From assembly GCA_025677815.1 (NCBI GenBank), contig JAIXMP010000009.1:558001-622000 (forward strand): a stretch of DNA of 64,000 nucleotides. Reading direction: 5' to 3'. Positions 35,144 through 48,100 of the stretch are shown in pieces. A program made the translations under genes and the position numbers. Source of the stretch: Phascolomyces articulosus (taxonomy: Eukaryota; Mucoromycota; Mucoromycetes; Mucorales; Lichtheimiaceae). The notes beneath the pieces were generated by a model. The model was not told the origin of the DNA, made no database searches, and worked only from the letters and a program-made list of their open reading frames with translations. The stretch's first letter is position 1; each line of letters opens with the position of its first letter.

Positions 35144-37985
35144 ATGAACCAACAACACGCTTCAGCTATTAGTGTCACCAACAACTCAAATGATGGTGAT
35201 ACCGCAGTCGCCGCTCCTATGGGTCAACCAACTCATACTATTTTACCACCACCACCGACGAAAACATCTTCTTCATCAACACCATCTATAACCACACCTA
35301 CGACACCAACAACAAATTATCCATCTTATTAGTAAGTATATCATATTATAAAACAATCTTTTTTCTTTGGGGAAAATGGGCTGGTTTTCTCTGTTTTTTT
35401 TGGGGGGGGAAGAGGAGGGAAAGGGAGAATAGGAAAGAAGGAACTTTTGGAATGGGTTACACAAAGGGAGGACAAGAATATTATAAGGACTGATTGTCCC
35501 ACACACAAAACAACAAGCATATTCTTTACACTATAAAATAAAAGTTACCCGCACAATTGTTGTTTGTTGTTGTTGTTGTTGTTGCCCGAGTTCCGCCTCT
35601 TTTTCTTCTTCTTTTTTGCTTCAGATTTGTTTTTCTCTTTTCTCTTCTTTCTTTCACTTTCTTTACACTTTTTCTTCTCCACTTTGGACTTGGAAACTGG
35701 AACCTCTTTTTTTTTATATTAAATATTTGTTTAATATCCATTTATTAGTCCATCAACAACTACAGCCTTATCGTCACCACAACAACAATCAACAACAACG
35801 ACAACGGCATATATGCCACCTAATACAAACCCAAGTGTCAAACAAGAAATCCACGGTTACAGTCCAAATAACAACGCCAGGTCGCACACTGGGTAATTGT
35901 AACCCTAAATTTTTTTGTGTTGCCGTTTCGAAATATAATTCTGACGCACCCCCAAAAATAAACTTTTTTTTTATTTAGATTCATATCAATGTCCCAGCCA
36001 ACGACGCCACGACCTACTTCCGAAGTCCCCTCTTCGACTACTTCTTATAATACCCCACCTGAAGAAGATGATCATTCTCCTTCATCAAAACATCCTCCAC
36101 CTCCCATGACACCTACTACACCTTCCTCTTCTACTGCTGCTACTTCTCATTATCCAACCAATGACCAGCAACAAAGTAACAGCAGCGTTTATCCGCCAGA
36201 TGCTAATGCTTTGGTTCGCCGACGGCGTAAAGAATCAGTTTATTTTCAAGATGACAGTCCTGTCTTTACTGCAACAAGATATAAACGAAACATTTATGCA
36301 TTGGATAGAAATACTCTGTAAGTTATATATATATATAGATTCACTCGGATAAAAATATATGCCTATTGACTATACTACTTGTCATGATATAGTCTCGACG
36401 TTCAAATGCATGCACGTATCGACCGAGGTTTCTTTTTAGCTGAAAATGATTGGACATGTTATCGACGCAATTACTTTCAATTAAGTGGAGCTTTCAACTT
36501 GCAAGGCATTGGTGTGATATATGATGGACAAGAATTACCTTGTTTAGTTCAGCATAACGAACAATTGTATCCGATCTCGAGTTTCATGTTGGGTGTTACT
36601 GCTAGAATCGCTAATAGCGAAAAGGCCATTCCCTTGATTCAACATACACCCAAACGTGATAAAGGTCCTCAAAATACACCAGATCCAAAACCTATTCGAC
36701 CTGGAGGCAATATTGCCATGAGTACTGTGGGGGCAACACAATCCGTGGTGACATTTGAACGTGTTCAATTCAAATCAGCTACAGCGAATAATGGGAAACG
36801 ACGTGCTGCTCAACAATATTATCTTGTGGTGGTGGATTTATATGCTCAACTACCTTCGGGTGAATTGGTACAAGTAGCTGCAGTGGAATCTTCACCGCTT
36901 GTTGTCAGAGGTCGTAGTCCAGGCCATTATGCCGAAGCAGATGCTAGTCATCAACAACAACAGCAACAAGATCAACAAACCATGAATTATACTCGATTTG
37001 TTGGATTCCCTCCTCAACAACATCAACAACAGCCATCATCATCACAACCACAGCAAGGTATGGGAAATGGGGTTAGTCATGGACATGGTGGAGAATATAA
37101 TAACAATGGCAATTATAATTATCCTCCAGGTACTGCACCTCCTCCTCCCCCTCCTGTTGGATATCCTCATTCTAATATGATGCCCCCACCTCCGCCACCC
37201 CCACATGGAAGTATGGTGCCACCTTCTTATCATCATCCACCTCATCCTCATTACGCACCCCATGAACGTACTACTTCAGCCAGTTCTTCGACTTCAGATA
37301 TGTATGAATATGAAAATGGTCATTCCAGATATCCACCACCTCCACCTATGGAACATTGGGCTCCACGTATGCGAATGCCTTCCACTGCAAGTAGTACAAG
37401 TAGTGTAGATCATTCACAACAAACACAAACATCACAACCTCCTCCACCTCCAGCACAACAGCATACTTATGAACAACCCTATTCCCACCCGTATTATGAT
37501 GGACGATCAGGAGGCATGCCAGTGAATCATCATCCTAGGTAAAACATGGTTTTTTTTTATCTGAGTGTATGTGTGAGCCAGCTTTAAAAAAAAACTGATT
37601 ATCATATCTAATATATAGCTTGCCACCACCGATGCCTTCATCATCTTCTGGATACCATAATCACCCATCTTACACTAACATGCAATCTCAGCCATGGCGT
37701 GCTGCACCTGTACAACAACAACAAGAGGATCGTTATCAATATAATAACAACAATAACTCACCTGTATCACCACCTGAATCAAAATCACAACCACCTACGC
37801 ATGAAAGTGATGCACGATCTGGAGTACCCAAACCAACAGTTGAAGAACAAGACCATAAAGTAATTAAACAAGGGAATGAAAATGATGCACCGAATGGAAA
37901 TAATAAACGTAATCAAAGTGACTCCTCTTCTTCTTCCACATCACAACGCGCTACCAAATCACGTCGAACAAAACGAAAACAATAA
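35144..37985 (+). CDS. NDT80/PhoG (Vib-1/XprG-type) transcription factor, 5 exons
   Basis: Exons 35144-35331, 35749-35892, 35979-36317, 36393-37538 and 37619-37985 give 2184 nt (727 aa). Residues about 195–402 are the NDT80/PhoG p53-like DNA-binding domain. Hallmarks are MHARIDRGFFLAENDWTCY, RRNYFQLSGAF, VQHTPKRDKGPQ, FKSATANNGKRRAAQQYY and VVRGRSPGHY. The N-terminal 190 residues are Ser/Thr/Pro-rich. The C-terminal half is Gln/Pro/His/Tyr-rich low-complexity sequence with a basic end (TKSRRTKRKQ) that could be a nuclear signal. In ascomycetes such factors control meiosis (Ndt80), nutrient-limited protease secretion (XprG) or incompatibility (Vib-1). Which role applies here cannot be told. 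The second exon is low complexity and its borders rest only on frame and splice sites. Confidence 0.92.
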
Positions 37986-38478
37986 TCTTTTTTTCTTTTT
38001 TTTCCCGCTTGTAAACAATGTTAAATATATCTTATCCCCCAAAAAAATTCAATGACACATACTCGCACTCTCTCCATATATTATATATTTCTATACTATA
38101 TATTTTCTAGTCAATTATATATATACATATATATACGTTCTATTCAAAAGACCAGGAAAAAGAAAGAAAACACGACCTTTTTTTTTGCTTTCTTTTGCAA
38201 TCCTTCATCTTTTTACCCATTTTCTCAATTCCACAAAAAAATACACATATAGTTTGTTACGTACTATCACAAAAAAAATTCATGTTTTTTTAGTCAATAA
38301 AAACAAAACATTAAAAAACAAAACAGAAGAAAATGCTATTTGCCATTTTTATATATGATTAGATTGACTATTGTGTGGATCATTTGAACCAAATTATTCT
38401 GTCTCCATCCTTCGAAATATACACCGATTGTCAAAATCTGGCACCCAAAATAAATCGGAGCCATCATATGCTTGCATA
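37986..38478. other. 3' flank of the NDT80-like gene
   Basis: TA- and T-rich DNA without a gene. It contains TATATATACATATATATACG at about 38116–38136 and then runs into repeat copy 2. Confidence 0.6.
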
Positions 38479-39338
38479 GTGTGAAACAAGTAATACCATA
38501 TTAGGCTCAGTCTTAGGTACCACTTTACTTTTATAATAATTTCCACGGCAACCACCTTTGCCATTGTCTTTTGACATGACCTCCATTGACTTTTTTTTTA
38601 TTACCACTACTTGTTTTACTTTATGACATATAGCGCACACAGAAAAGAACTGCTGCGCCACATAGGTCTCATATCGGGATTTCAATTGAAAAGTTATAAA
38701 AGAAGATGTGTCCCAGCTTGGTTTGGATTTTTCTCTTTTCTTTTTTTTCTTTATCCTTGTGCTCGGACAATAATCACGCAAATGAGGTCTTACCGATGCT
38801 GGTTTATTGCTGATTGAAAACTATTTTCAATGATACGTCCATTGTACTGTTCTTCGGAAAGTACAACGGCAATTTTTCAAGACTTTAGGTCTTTCTTGAT
38901 CTTTATTGATCGCCTTCCTATAATAAATAAAAAAATGATAATAAATAAAAAAGAAAAGAGCAATGTCATGTCCTTTTCTTTTTTTTTGCAGTCTTAATTA
39001 AACATCCCATGTTATTTTGTTTTTATAATTTTGAAACATTTCTATATGAATAAACTGTTTGAAGCTTTTTTTTTATTTATTGTCCATGAACATTGTTTGA
39101 ATGAGATCACTACACGATCTTTTTGTGATCAGGTCAATAGGGAATATGTTTCGGAACGCACGGACCATGTTAAGCATTCCAAAAAACTGTGTTGTCGTAT
39201 TTTTTTTTGAACGTCAAACTGATCCATTGGCGATGCACAAAGTGGACAGTTTGTAATTAATAATAATAATAATAAGCGATTGGCGCCATTGCATTCAAGT
39301 CCATAAAAAAAACAAGTATAGTTTGAAATTCCTTTTGT
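38479..39338. repeat. Anonymous dispersed repeat, copy 2, uninterrupted
   Basis: About 860 bp matching 6318–6953 plus 9379–9605. It carries the intact site GATCACTACACG (ACTA 39109–39112) into which the LTR element inserted in copy 1. Two minus-strand frames look protein-like. One, near 39129–39340, contains NCPLCASPMDQF and KKIRQHSFLEC, a C-x2-C-x15-H-x4-C pattern like a small zinc finger. Another, near 38464–38781, contains VCAICHKVKQ and GKGGCRGNYYKSK and stays open here while copy 1 has a stop. No terminal repeats or target duplication were found. It could be a duplicated gene piece or an unknown transposon. Confidence 0.75.
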
Positions 39339-40885
39339 ATATTTATGGATTGACATACGAATCACGTGCGAAGCATCATGAATTGAACGTTAGTGAGCTA
39401 ACTTTTTCTATTTATTCTTACCGATTTTTTTATGCATCATGTAGGAATGGACTCTTGGAAATGACATTAATGCACTTTCATTATTGTCATGGCTGTTGAA
39501 ATGACTTATTTCTTCTACCTACAGAATAGAGTGAAGAGCGCACCGCAAGAGCAACTTATATGGCCCTTCTCACAAAAAAAAAAGGTTATTTTATATTTAT
39601 TTCATTGCGTTTAATAGAAACACATAGCGTTGCAGCAAAAACAGATCTTGTTCTAGTAATAGACAGTGAATTCCTTGATACATTGTATAAGTATATATAT
39701 TTTATTCCCCTACGCTTTTTTCTGTGAAAAGCTAGCACGAGGGTCTCGATTTGTGTCTATATATGTGATGTTTCAGTTATTCCGAAATTAGCAACATTGC
39801 CCATATAATGAACAATTACACTTTTTTGATGAATCATGAATATTTTCTCCTATTGTTATTTGATAAATATAGTATAGATATTATTAATGGTCATTATTAT
39901 TATTGTCCAACAACATGAATGGATTTCTCATCAAGAATCCTTCAACTGTTTATCAAAGTAGTATATTTATATTATTCAATTTATAATATAATTCATTGAC
40001 ATGCGAAAAAAAAGAATTGTTTGCTGTTTTTTCATTTACAAACAAGCAATGAGATCAATCAATATCTGATAGTGAGTAATCATGTTGTCATTCACTAAGC
40101 TTTTTATCATGTTTATTCTTATTTATTATATAACCCTTCATTATTAATGACTAATTCATAAATTGACCCAATAATGCATAGACACTATAATCAAATGTGA
40201 TGGTATGAAAACACATTTACACAGTCGCATGTAGCAAAAGACAATAATTACATTGGTAAATAGCTTGCTATCATCATTCTCATCCTCTCGTTTTCTAATG
40301 TCTGTTCCAATGGATAATCTACAACAGAGATTCCATGGGTTATTATATTATCATTTTCGCCCTTCCATATTCACCTTGCCCTTTTTTTTCTTCCCCTTTT
40401 CTTTTCTCTCATAACCCCCGAAAAACGCAGTACATTTTTTTCTACTGAATCACGTTTATAATTGAAACCAATAACATTGCATGATATGTTATATATATAG
40501 AGAGAGAGTGTGTGTGTGTGTGAAAGGAGTTGTAGAGAATGATATAGCGACCATACTAGAAAAAAAGGGAGCGGGAATAATGGATTAATCTGGTTTTTTA
40601 TTATTTAGACAACAATAGAAGAATTTGTTTGTTATCTGCATAATAAAAGGGAGTAGATTTCGTTGTGCAAAAAAAAAAAAAAAAAAATTGACAAACAAAC
40701 GAAAAAAAGGTGATAAATCCGAGACCCTTGACATAAGAGAGCCCTTAATTTTTTTCTTTATTTCTTTTTTATCTTTTCATCATTGTCATTATAAATTATA
40801 TATATATAACATATCATTAATTCGTCCTGTTGTCGTTATCTTTTTTTTATTCTTTCTTTCTCTCTCTTTTATACATTTTATAACA
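39339..40885. other. Intergenic region with simple repeats
   Basis: No coding frame with support. An AGAGAGAG–TGTGTGTG dinucleotide run lies at about 40499–40521 and a long A run at about 40670–40687. TC-rich DNA before 40886 is the likely promoter and leader of the next gene. Confidence 0.55.
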
Positions 40886-41650
40886 ATGTCAAGTATTAAT
40901 CAAACGAGAGTCAGCTTACGACGAATTTATTCAAAGATGACGGAACACTTCACTTCATCATACCCTACGAGTACCACACAATTTCATTTAGTCCCTTCAC
41001 CGCAACCACATGAAAGTTTTTATTTTAATCAAGAACCCATTTCAGCATCGATCCAAGATAGTCATCATAGTATCCAAGCAAAAATGGATATTGCATCTGT
41101 CCATCTTACCGATCAACGACTTGTTCTATTACTGCAAGATCATTCTAGTATGATAAACAGCACAAGTAATAGTAGTAGTAACAATGGGTCCATCACAAGG
41201 ATGGCATCGACATTTCAAATCGATCTAAGTCAAGTGGCTTCCCTTAAATGTAAACTCACGTTTCGGTGTGGTATCAACCTCAGTTTAAATCTTGTGAACA
41301 GCACAAATGCTGCTCCTGTCCGTATACAACTAATATTTGAGAAAAGGGACAGAAATCGCCGAGACGCATTCAAAGAATATTTGAATATGATTATGGCAGG
41401 CTTGTTCTCGAGAAAACGAGTGTTCTCGATGCATCAACAACTACCTTCACAACTTTTACGTGAACATGAACAACTGCCTTCTTATAATCAAGCACTTTCG
41501 GATACAACACTTGTAACAGCGGATGGACATCGTCGTAGTAGTAGTGGTGGTGGTGGTAACAATTACCATAACAACAACAACAATAATGGTTATTCCACGG
41601 ATATAATGTTTCCACCAGCCTATTCAACAACAGCGACATCGTCCTCCTAA
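40886..41650 (+). CDS. GRAM/WBP2-like protein with a PPAY motif, 254 aa
   Basis: I chose the ATG at 40886 because the frame upstream of it is T- and K-rich and runs through promoter-like DNA, while the context here (TAACAATGTC) is good. Residues about 40–175 suggest a GRAM/PH-like fold: IQAKMDIASVHLTDQRLVLLLQD, readable as the strand–LT-x-x-R–strand signature in parts, then FQIDLSQVASLKCK, INLSLNLV, VRIQLIFEK and a final helix with FKEYLNMIMAG. The tail holds LPSYNQAL and FPPAYST; PPAY is a canonical PPxY motif for WW domains, and its pairing with a GRAM-like domain is the layout of WBP2-type adaptors. A role as an adaptor for a Rsp5/Nedd4-type ligase or WW protein is inferred. Low-complexity Ser, Gly and Asn runs separate the parts. 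No introns. Confidence 0.7.
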   Translation: MSSINQTRVSLRRIYSKMTEHFTSSYPTSTTQFHLVPSPQPHESFYFNQEPISASIQDSHHSIQAKMDIASVHLTDQRLVLLLQDHSSMINSTSNSSSNNGSITRMASTFQIDLSQVASLKCKLTFRCGINLSLNLVNSTNAAPVRIQLIFEKRDRNRRDAFKEYLNMIMAGLFSRKRVFSMHQQLPSQLLREHEQLPSYNQALSDTTLVTADGHRRSSSGGGGNNYHNNNNNNGYSTDIMFPPAYSTTATSSS

Positions 41651-42198
41651 TATATATATATATTTATATTCTGACTAGTTTATACACATTTAAACTATAA
41701 CAAAATTGAATTCTTATACATTTTCTTTTTCTCTTGCCCTTCTTTTTTTCCCTTTGGAAATGCAGGACATTTCAATAGTTTATTACGTTTTTTCTTTTTG
41801 TATATATATATATAAATATATATATGTATCTTTTTTTTTCGCTATCATCTTTCAACAGTAGTCGATTTCCATCATGTAATATTATATCATTGAATAAAAA
41901 GAATAGAGTGATGTTGCAAAAGGTAACCCAGGGGAAAAATCATATCCCAGGTCTAAAAAAGCCCTGATATAGAGAGGGGTGTATAATAAAAGGGTTTTAT
42001 ATTATAATATTTTATGCCCTGGGGTAAGTTCAATCCTCAGTACCTTTTTTTTTCTTTTTCAAAAAAAATGAATAAAAAAACTCTATATTTTGTCATTGAT
42101 ACACGCTTCTCTTACTTTTTTAAGGATTGGGGGGAGAAACACTACGTATATAACAAATAATAACAATAATAATAATAAGTTATACTATATGTATTTAT
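41651..42198. other. Convergent intergenic region
   Basis: This lies between the 3' ends of the WBP2-like gene and the protoporphyrinogen oxidase gene. It has several TA runs and T runs that may hold 3'-end signals for both. CCCAGGGG near 41928 and CCCTGGGG near 42013 form a weak inverted pair. No gene seen. Confidence 0.6.
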
Positions 42199-44047
42199 CT
42201 ATGACTTCATCAAGACATTAATATGACTCTTGCTTAATCTTGCACTATCCTTCAGATCTTCTGGGTTATGTTCTGATCGACCCAAGCCAGTGACAATCTT
42301 GTCTTTACTTCCCAAAGCACCAGAAACGACCAACTCTTCCACCAATTCACGACTGTTTTTGATACAGTCAGGGACACTGACACTCCAATAACTTGCACCA
42401 GTGACACTCAATGTATGACCATAATCCCGTTTCAATACTTGATGCAGTTCACCCAATCGTTGTTGATGACCCACAAGGTATTGAGGAATGCATTTTGCTT
42501 GTAAATTCACCATAGAGTATTCGGGTTGTGCATCCATACCTAAATAGGTGGACATGGATTTTAATGCATATCGATAGGCTTCTTCTGGATCCAATTGATC
42601 AATGGGCACCTTGAAAGCACTATACCATTGATGACCACCAATCATGACGGTTGCTTTGACATGATCCTCCTTTATATCTTGACCACGCATGGCATTGGAA
42701 TCAAAGACAACACCGAGTGTACCTGGTACAGGTACAGGGTATTTCGAATCGGGATGGGGAGTTAGGAACCCGAATCCGTCGTATTTTAGTTGAATATCAG
42801 GTGAGTAGGCCAAATTTACAACAGCTACATCCACAAAAGGGTTATAAGTAAGATGTGGCAAAGAGGATGAAGAAGCAGTGATGGTATCTAAAGCATTGGA
42901 TGGAAGTGCTGAGATGGTGTGATCGGCATGAATCACCTGCTTTGTCGTTGTGATCTAAAAATAAAATAAAGAAATTAAAAAACCTTACTTGGATTTTGTT
43001 ACTCCCGTCCCCTTTTCTATACAAAGGTATTACCTTGGATTCAGAACCTTGGACTTCAAGTTTGGTAACAGGTTCTTCAGTGACAATCGTCACATTCTCA
43101 CATTGTTCCAACCATCCTCTTAATTGTTCTGTTAAAGTTTCTGTGCCATCCTTGAAACCAATCACACTCATATTTTCCATGGTAGCAAACCAGTCTGGAT
43201 CTTCTTTTCGTGCGCGTGCCGCAATGCCTCGTTCCCGAAAACTATTCAAATTGACGCCTCCTTTGATCAATCCTTTGACAACACTTCCATAGACGCGTTC
43301 ATTTTCATAAAGCATCTTAAGATTCGATCGCGCCGAAAGTGTTTTGATATCACCTGCATAAATACCATGGACCATGGATCCTACTAAATCCAATGCCACA
43401 TGTTCATTGAATCGTCGAGCTACCAAGGAATACAAGGATTCATCATCATCTTCTTTTCCTGTTCTTGCGGAACGAACAAAAGGTTCCCGTAAAACAGAAG
43501 GAATAACGTGTTTGAGAATAGGTGGTTTGTGGAATAATAAAGAGGGTAATGAACTGGGTAAAGTATTGATGGAACCATCAAAGTATATATATCGGTTTTT
43601 CGCAGAGGGATCGCTTTTTGGTACAGTTAATAGGTCGTCCACAAGACCTAATTCTCGGGTCTATAGGTAAAAATAATCACAGCGAAGTGTTATTGTTGTT
43701 ACTTTAGTCTTTTCCATGGCACGGACCTACACCCTACTTTTTTTCATTTATCCCCCAATCGCGCCATATATGTTTACCATTTCCAAAACAACAGCACCAC
43801 TAGTGCCTACAGGACGTAAACTACGCGGTCCTGATTCAAACAATACAGAATTTTCATCATGAATGGCATTGGTTTTTGGACAGGATGCATGAAATCCAGG
43901 TTCAACACGACGACTACGGATCCAACCTCCAACACGATCAGATCTTTCAATAAGTGTGATTTGAGTTGCACGAGGAGCTAATCGTGCCAAATAATACGCT
44001 GTAGAAAGTCCAGAAATGCCTCCTCCCAATACAGCGACTGAAGGCAT
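42199..44047 (-). CDS. HEM14: Protoporphyrinogen oxidase, mitochondrial haem synthesis
   Basis: Exons on the minus strand: 44047-43778, 43660-43034 and 42954-42199. They total 1653 nt (550 aa), typical for the family. The N-terminus is the FAD-binding Rossmann motif, VLGGGISGLSTAYYLA (G8-x-G10-x-x-G13), followed by ERSDRVGGWIRS and FESGPRSLRP. GIYAGD and FKDGTETLTEQL match the middle of protoporphyrinogen oxidases, and GLGRSEHN replaces the C-terminal FAD-contact block. The enzyme removes six electrons from protoporphyrinogen IX to give protoporphyrin IX, the step before ferrochelatase, at the mitochondrial inner membrane. Like other PPOX proteins it has no cleavable presequence; the GxGxxG begins within ten residues of the start. 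No other haem genes are nearby. Confidence 0.94.
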
Positions 44048-45111
44048 AATGAATATAACAGTATGGTATGGTATGTGATGTTTTGTTTTGTTTTTTTGTT
44101 TTGAAATATATAAAAAAAAAAGAAGGGTAAAAAAAATTACCGCATGATTTTTTTTATACTACTTTCGCATAGGGGTTGATAAAAGACCTCTAGTCTACTG
44201 AAATAATATATATGACTCAAAAAAAGGCTCCGTAATTATGATTTCCCCGCTGATGATGATTGATAAAGGCTAGCCAGTAGCCATTTTATTTTATTCGTAT
44301 TTATGCACATGAAATCTTCTCGTGGCATATATATATATGGTGAGACGATTATAGTTATAAATTATCTAGCTAAATAAACATAAACAAAGTAACACAAAGA
44401 CATGGAAGGATTATGTTGATAAACCTTAGTACATAATCAATTCTGTAGCGATGGTAATTAATTTGCTTGCTCGGTTATAAAAATGACAGCAGACTGTTGG
44501 GGAGAGAGGAACAAGGAAGGGGATTAGAATTACGTACTTCCTCAGCTATTAGCCACAGTAAAGTTCAAATAATTAATAACTATGGTATTTATAAGGTAAA
44601 TGGTTAGTTATGATTCCCTAAAAATATCACTATTATTTTGTTGATCAGGCAACAATCATAAGAAAAATAAAGATGTATTCGTTATAACAACTTATATATA
44701 ACAAGATGTAGCTATTATTTAAGATGATATTATACCATGGTTGGTCCATACCAGGGGAAATGGAGCGGAGAGACTTCCATTGGTGGGGCAAAAAGAACGA
44801 GTGAGAAAAAGCAAGTGTGGAACCAGTCCTCTCGAAAGTTTTCCTTTTCTCTCTCTCTCTTTTGTCACTTTTTATATATATTCTTTTACTGCGTTTACCA
44901 AGGTCCTTCCTATCCAACGCGTGAATACAATCTAAACAAAAATAAAATAAGGGCTTGATTGCATTTTCAATCTTTGTATCCAAGTTTTTATTTTGAATTA
45001 ACCAATAACTTAAAAAAAAAAACCAAAAACTCTCTCCAAAAAAATAAAAGCCAAAGAAAAAAAATTAATAACAAAAACCATCCATCACTTCATAAAAACG
45101 AGGCTGTCATC
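44048..45111. other. Divergent promoter region, HEM14 and 4E-T-like genes
   Basis: The two genes start in opposite directions from this 1.1-kb region. It has a TC/CT-rich tract near 44840–44870 and an A-rich leader before 45112. The only frames present are short and lack motifs. Confidence 0.6.
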
Positions 45112-48100
45112 ATGTCGGATCGTGGGGACATTACGACTGCTGTCGAAGAAACAGCAGCATCCAAAACACCTACCGCAGAAACAGAAAATTCAAATGCTAC
45201 TATTACAGAATCAATTACTCCAGTGCAACGTTATTCATACCAAGTTTTAATGTCATTACGAGATAGTCCTTTGGTTGCAAAACCAGTCGACATGCCGCCT
45301 TTATCAACATGGTTTGGGTAAATTATAAACTTTTTTTTTTCATTTTGTGTGGGAATTTATTAAAATATAGAAAAAAGTATAATTGGGAAGAGGAGCTGTT
45401 TTTCCATGGATCCAAATGATTAATAATTAGATAAATATATATTTATAGTGATGATCCAGAAGCACCACTTTCTAAAAGTGTATTGAACGGTGCCATCACT
45501 TCTCGAGCATTAGGTATATATATGTTGTTCTTTGCTGTTGTTATTTTTTTTATTTATGCGTGCCCATGTGTATCCCAAAAAAAATACATATATTGATGGA
45601 AGGGGTTGTATTATACTTAATAGCCAATTCATTAGACAAGAACGTTTTACTTGCACCCAACAAATCTATATTTTCATCACAATCTTATGGGAAACGCTCC
45701 TCTTCTACTACAACAAATACTGAAGATAATTCAAATACGTCAATACGTTCAACGCATACAACATCTCGTTATCGTCATGTAATTATCAAAGAGAGAAAGA
45801 GAGAGAGATAGCACCATAACGGAATGATATAGAAATACTAATAAAAAATAATCTCCTGATATGTATGCATGTTTATTAATTTTTAGAACGATGAATTAAG
45901 ACCTAATAACAGCAATGGCATGAGTACCGATAGAGATTTAAGAACATCACGAAGTCAAAACTATTCAAATAATGAATGGAGTCTTTCGAATCGATATGGC
46001 AACAGACGTACCAATAATAATAACAATAGCAATCATAAGAATCAACATCGAAGTATATCTCCATCTCAAAATACCAGACGACACCATCAACAACATCAGC
46101 ATCACCATCATTACCATCAAGACAATAGGAATAGTAGTATAAATGACGGTTCTAGAAGTCGACGAGACTGTAAGTTTATTTTTAAAGGATGGATAAAAGT
46201 TTTTTGGATGTAATATTGGTAGAATGTTGTTGTAGTAGAAGCTAATCCTTGGTTATTTTTTTTAAAAAAAAAGTTACTCGTGAAAAATCATCCACCTCTA
46301 AGTTGACCAATGGCGATGCGCAAGACGACCGTTCATCCGATAAATTACCAGAATGGATGGATTATAACCCAAGTACAGAGCAAAAATCAGTAAGGCAACC
46401 TGAAACGATACCTACAGCCCCACCGCCTGGATTCTCCAATGATTTAGAAGCATGGAAATCGGATATGAAGTTACGTGATAAAAATATTGAAGAAAGTGAG
46501 CCATCACCATCACCGCAGCAACAACCACCTTCTTTTCATGGAAAAGGTAAGGAGCAAAAATATAAAGTCGATGATGAGGAAGAGCTAGGAAAAGAGGAGG
46601 ACAATGAAAAGAAAGAAATGAAAAATAGGTGTATCCATATTCTAAAATCCGTATGATAGATGAACCACAACCACGAAAAAAAGAAGTCAGCGATCTGGAC
46701 TTGTTGTTGGGTGGCATGGGGTCAATGGAATTACAGCAACCACAGCAACAACAACAAAAACCTCAACCTTCCAATATGGATTTCTTGTCATCGTCCATTC
46801 TTGAATCATCGTCCCCATCATTACAAGGAAGTCGTCGTGAACGTGGTTCTCGTTTTGCAAAATTCTTTGCAAAACGTGAAGAAGAAGCTGGTTTTCCTAT
46901 ACCACATGAACCTCCTACAGAACAGTCGCCACAACAACAACAACCTATTCCAGCTCAGGGCAAATCAATTAGTGTAAATGATTTATTTGGTGGCAATTTA
47001 TCCAATGCATCACCACAACAACCTACTGAAAGACCTCACGCACCACCTCAACAGCCCTCCGTAGCGCCACGTATGTTATCAGAGGAAGAAGTACTTCAGA
47101 GTTTAGGAGCCAAACGATCACCTCAACAACATCAGGATAAGCCTACTGCCGAAGATGCATTAGGGTTTGATAAAGTACTTCAAATCCTTTCTCAGCCTAA
47201 GGTAATAAATATTATTTAGAGTGGTTTATCAAGTTCGTGATACTGATACATTCATTTGCTTTTATATATATAGCCATCCGGACCTTATGATGTCAGGAAC
47301 GACAGTATTGTAGAGGAGCAGGAACCCAATGAACATGGTATTGTATTTGCAGCAGATAGTACACCCAAGCAAGAACAACAACGACAACGTACACCAGAAA
47401 TTATTCAATCCTCATCACCCAAGCCGCCAGTACCTGAACAACGTGTATCCCCCATGACTGCTTCAACACTAGAAGAAACAATTGTCCATACAGAACCTGT
47501 AGCTTCTCCTGTACGTACTCCCGCTGAAAAGCACCATGCACGTACTGAAAGCACAGATAGTACACAAAAACCCAAGCTTGTTGGCAAAGCATTTGCAGGA
47601 AATTTACCCACTTCCGTGCTACGTCAAATGAGTGCACGATCATCTGAAGGACGATCACCTTCCATTGCATCAAGTAAATCAGCCACTCGATCATTTGCAG
47701 CAGGTAGTTCATCAGCTGGTGGATCTCCTGCATTATCTAATCATTCTCCAGGCACTGTCAAGAGTGGACTTCCTCCTATGGTATCCCAACAACAACCGCT
47801 TCAACATCCACAACAAGCCAATTCTCCTGGTCATCAGCCTCATCCCCATTCTTTTGTTTCCAATGCTTATCAACAACAGCAACAACGTATACCTGTTATG
47901 ACATCGCCAGGTTATCCTTTACCTGGCCAACAGCAACAATTACCACCAAGCACAAGTCCAGTGGTGGATCCATCCGTTGGACATCAAACACCTCCCCATC
48001 CTCCTCATTCTATGGGACGACAACAACAACCTCGAAATTTGGAACAAATGCTTCAATTTGCTGCCGCTGGTGATGGTGGCAATGGTGATGGTCTTTCACC

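Noticed and set aside
36406..37542. First impression of a velvet-domain regulator
   Set aside because: The motifs IDRGFF, WTCY, RRNYF, NGKRRAAQQYY and RGRSPGHY are those of the NDT80/PhoG domain, not velvet.
41919..42050. tRNA-like end (GTTCAATCC box, GGTA…TACC ends, T run after it)
   Set aside because: The T-arm stem has mismatches, the length is wrong and no D-arm or anticodon arm can be folded.
42996..43670. Plus-strand frames opposite protoporphyrinogen oxidase
   Set aside because: Shadows of exon 2 of HEM14; no motifs and no splice logic of their own.
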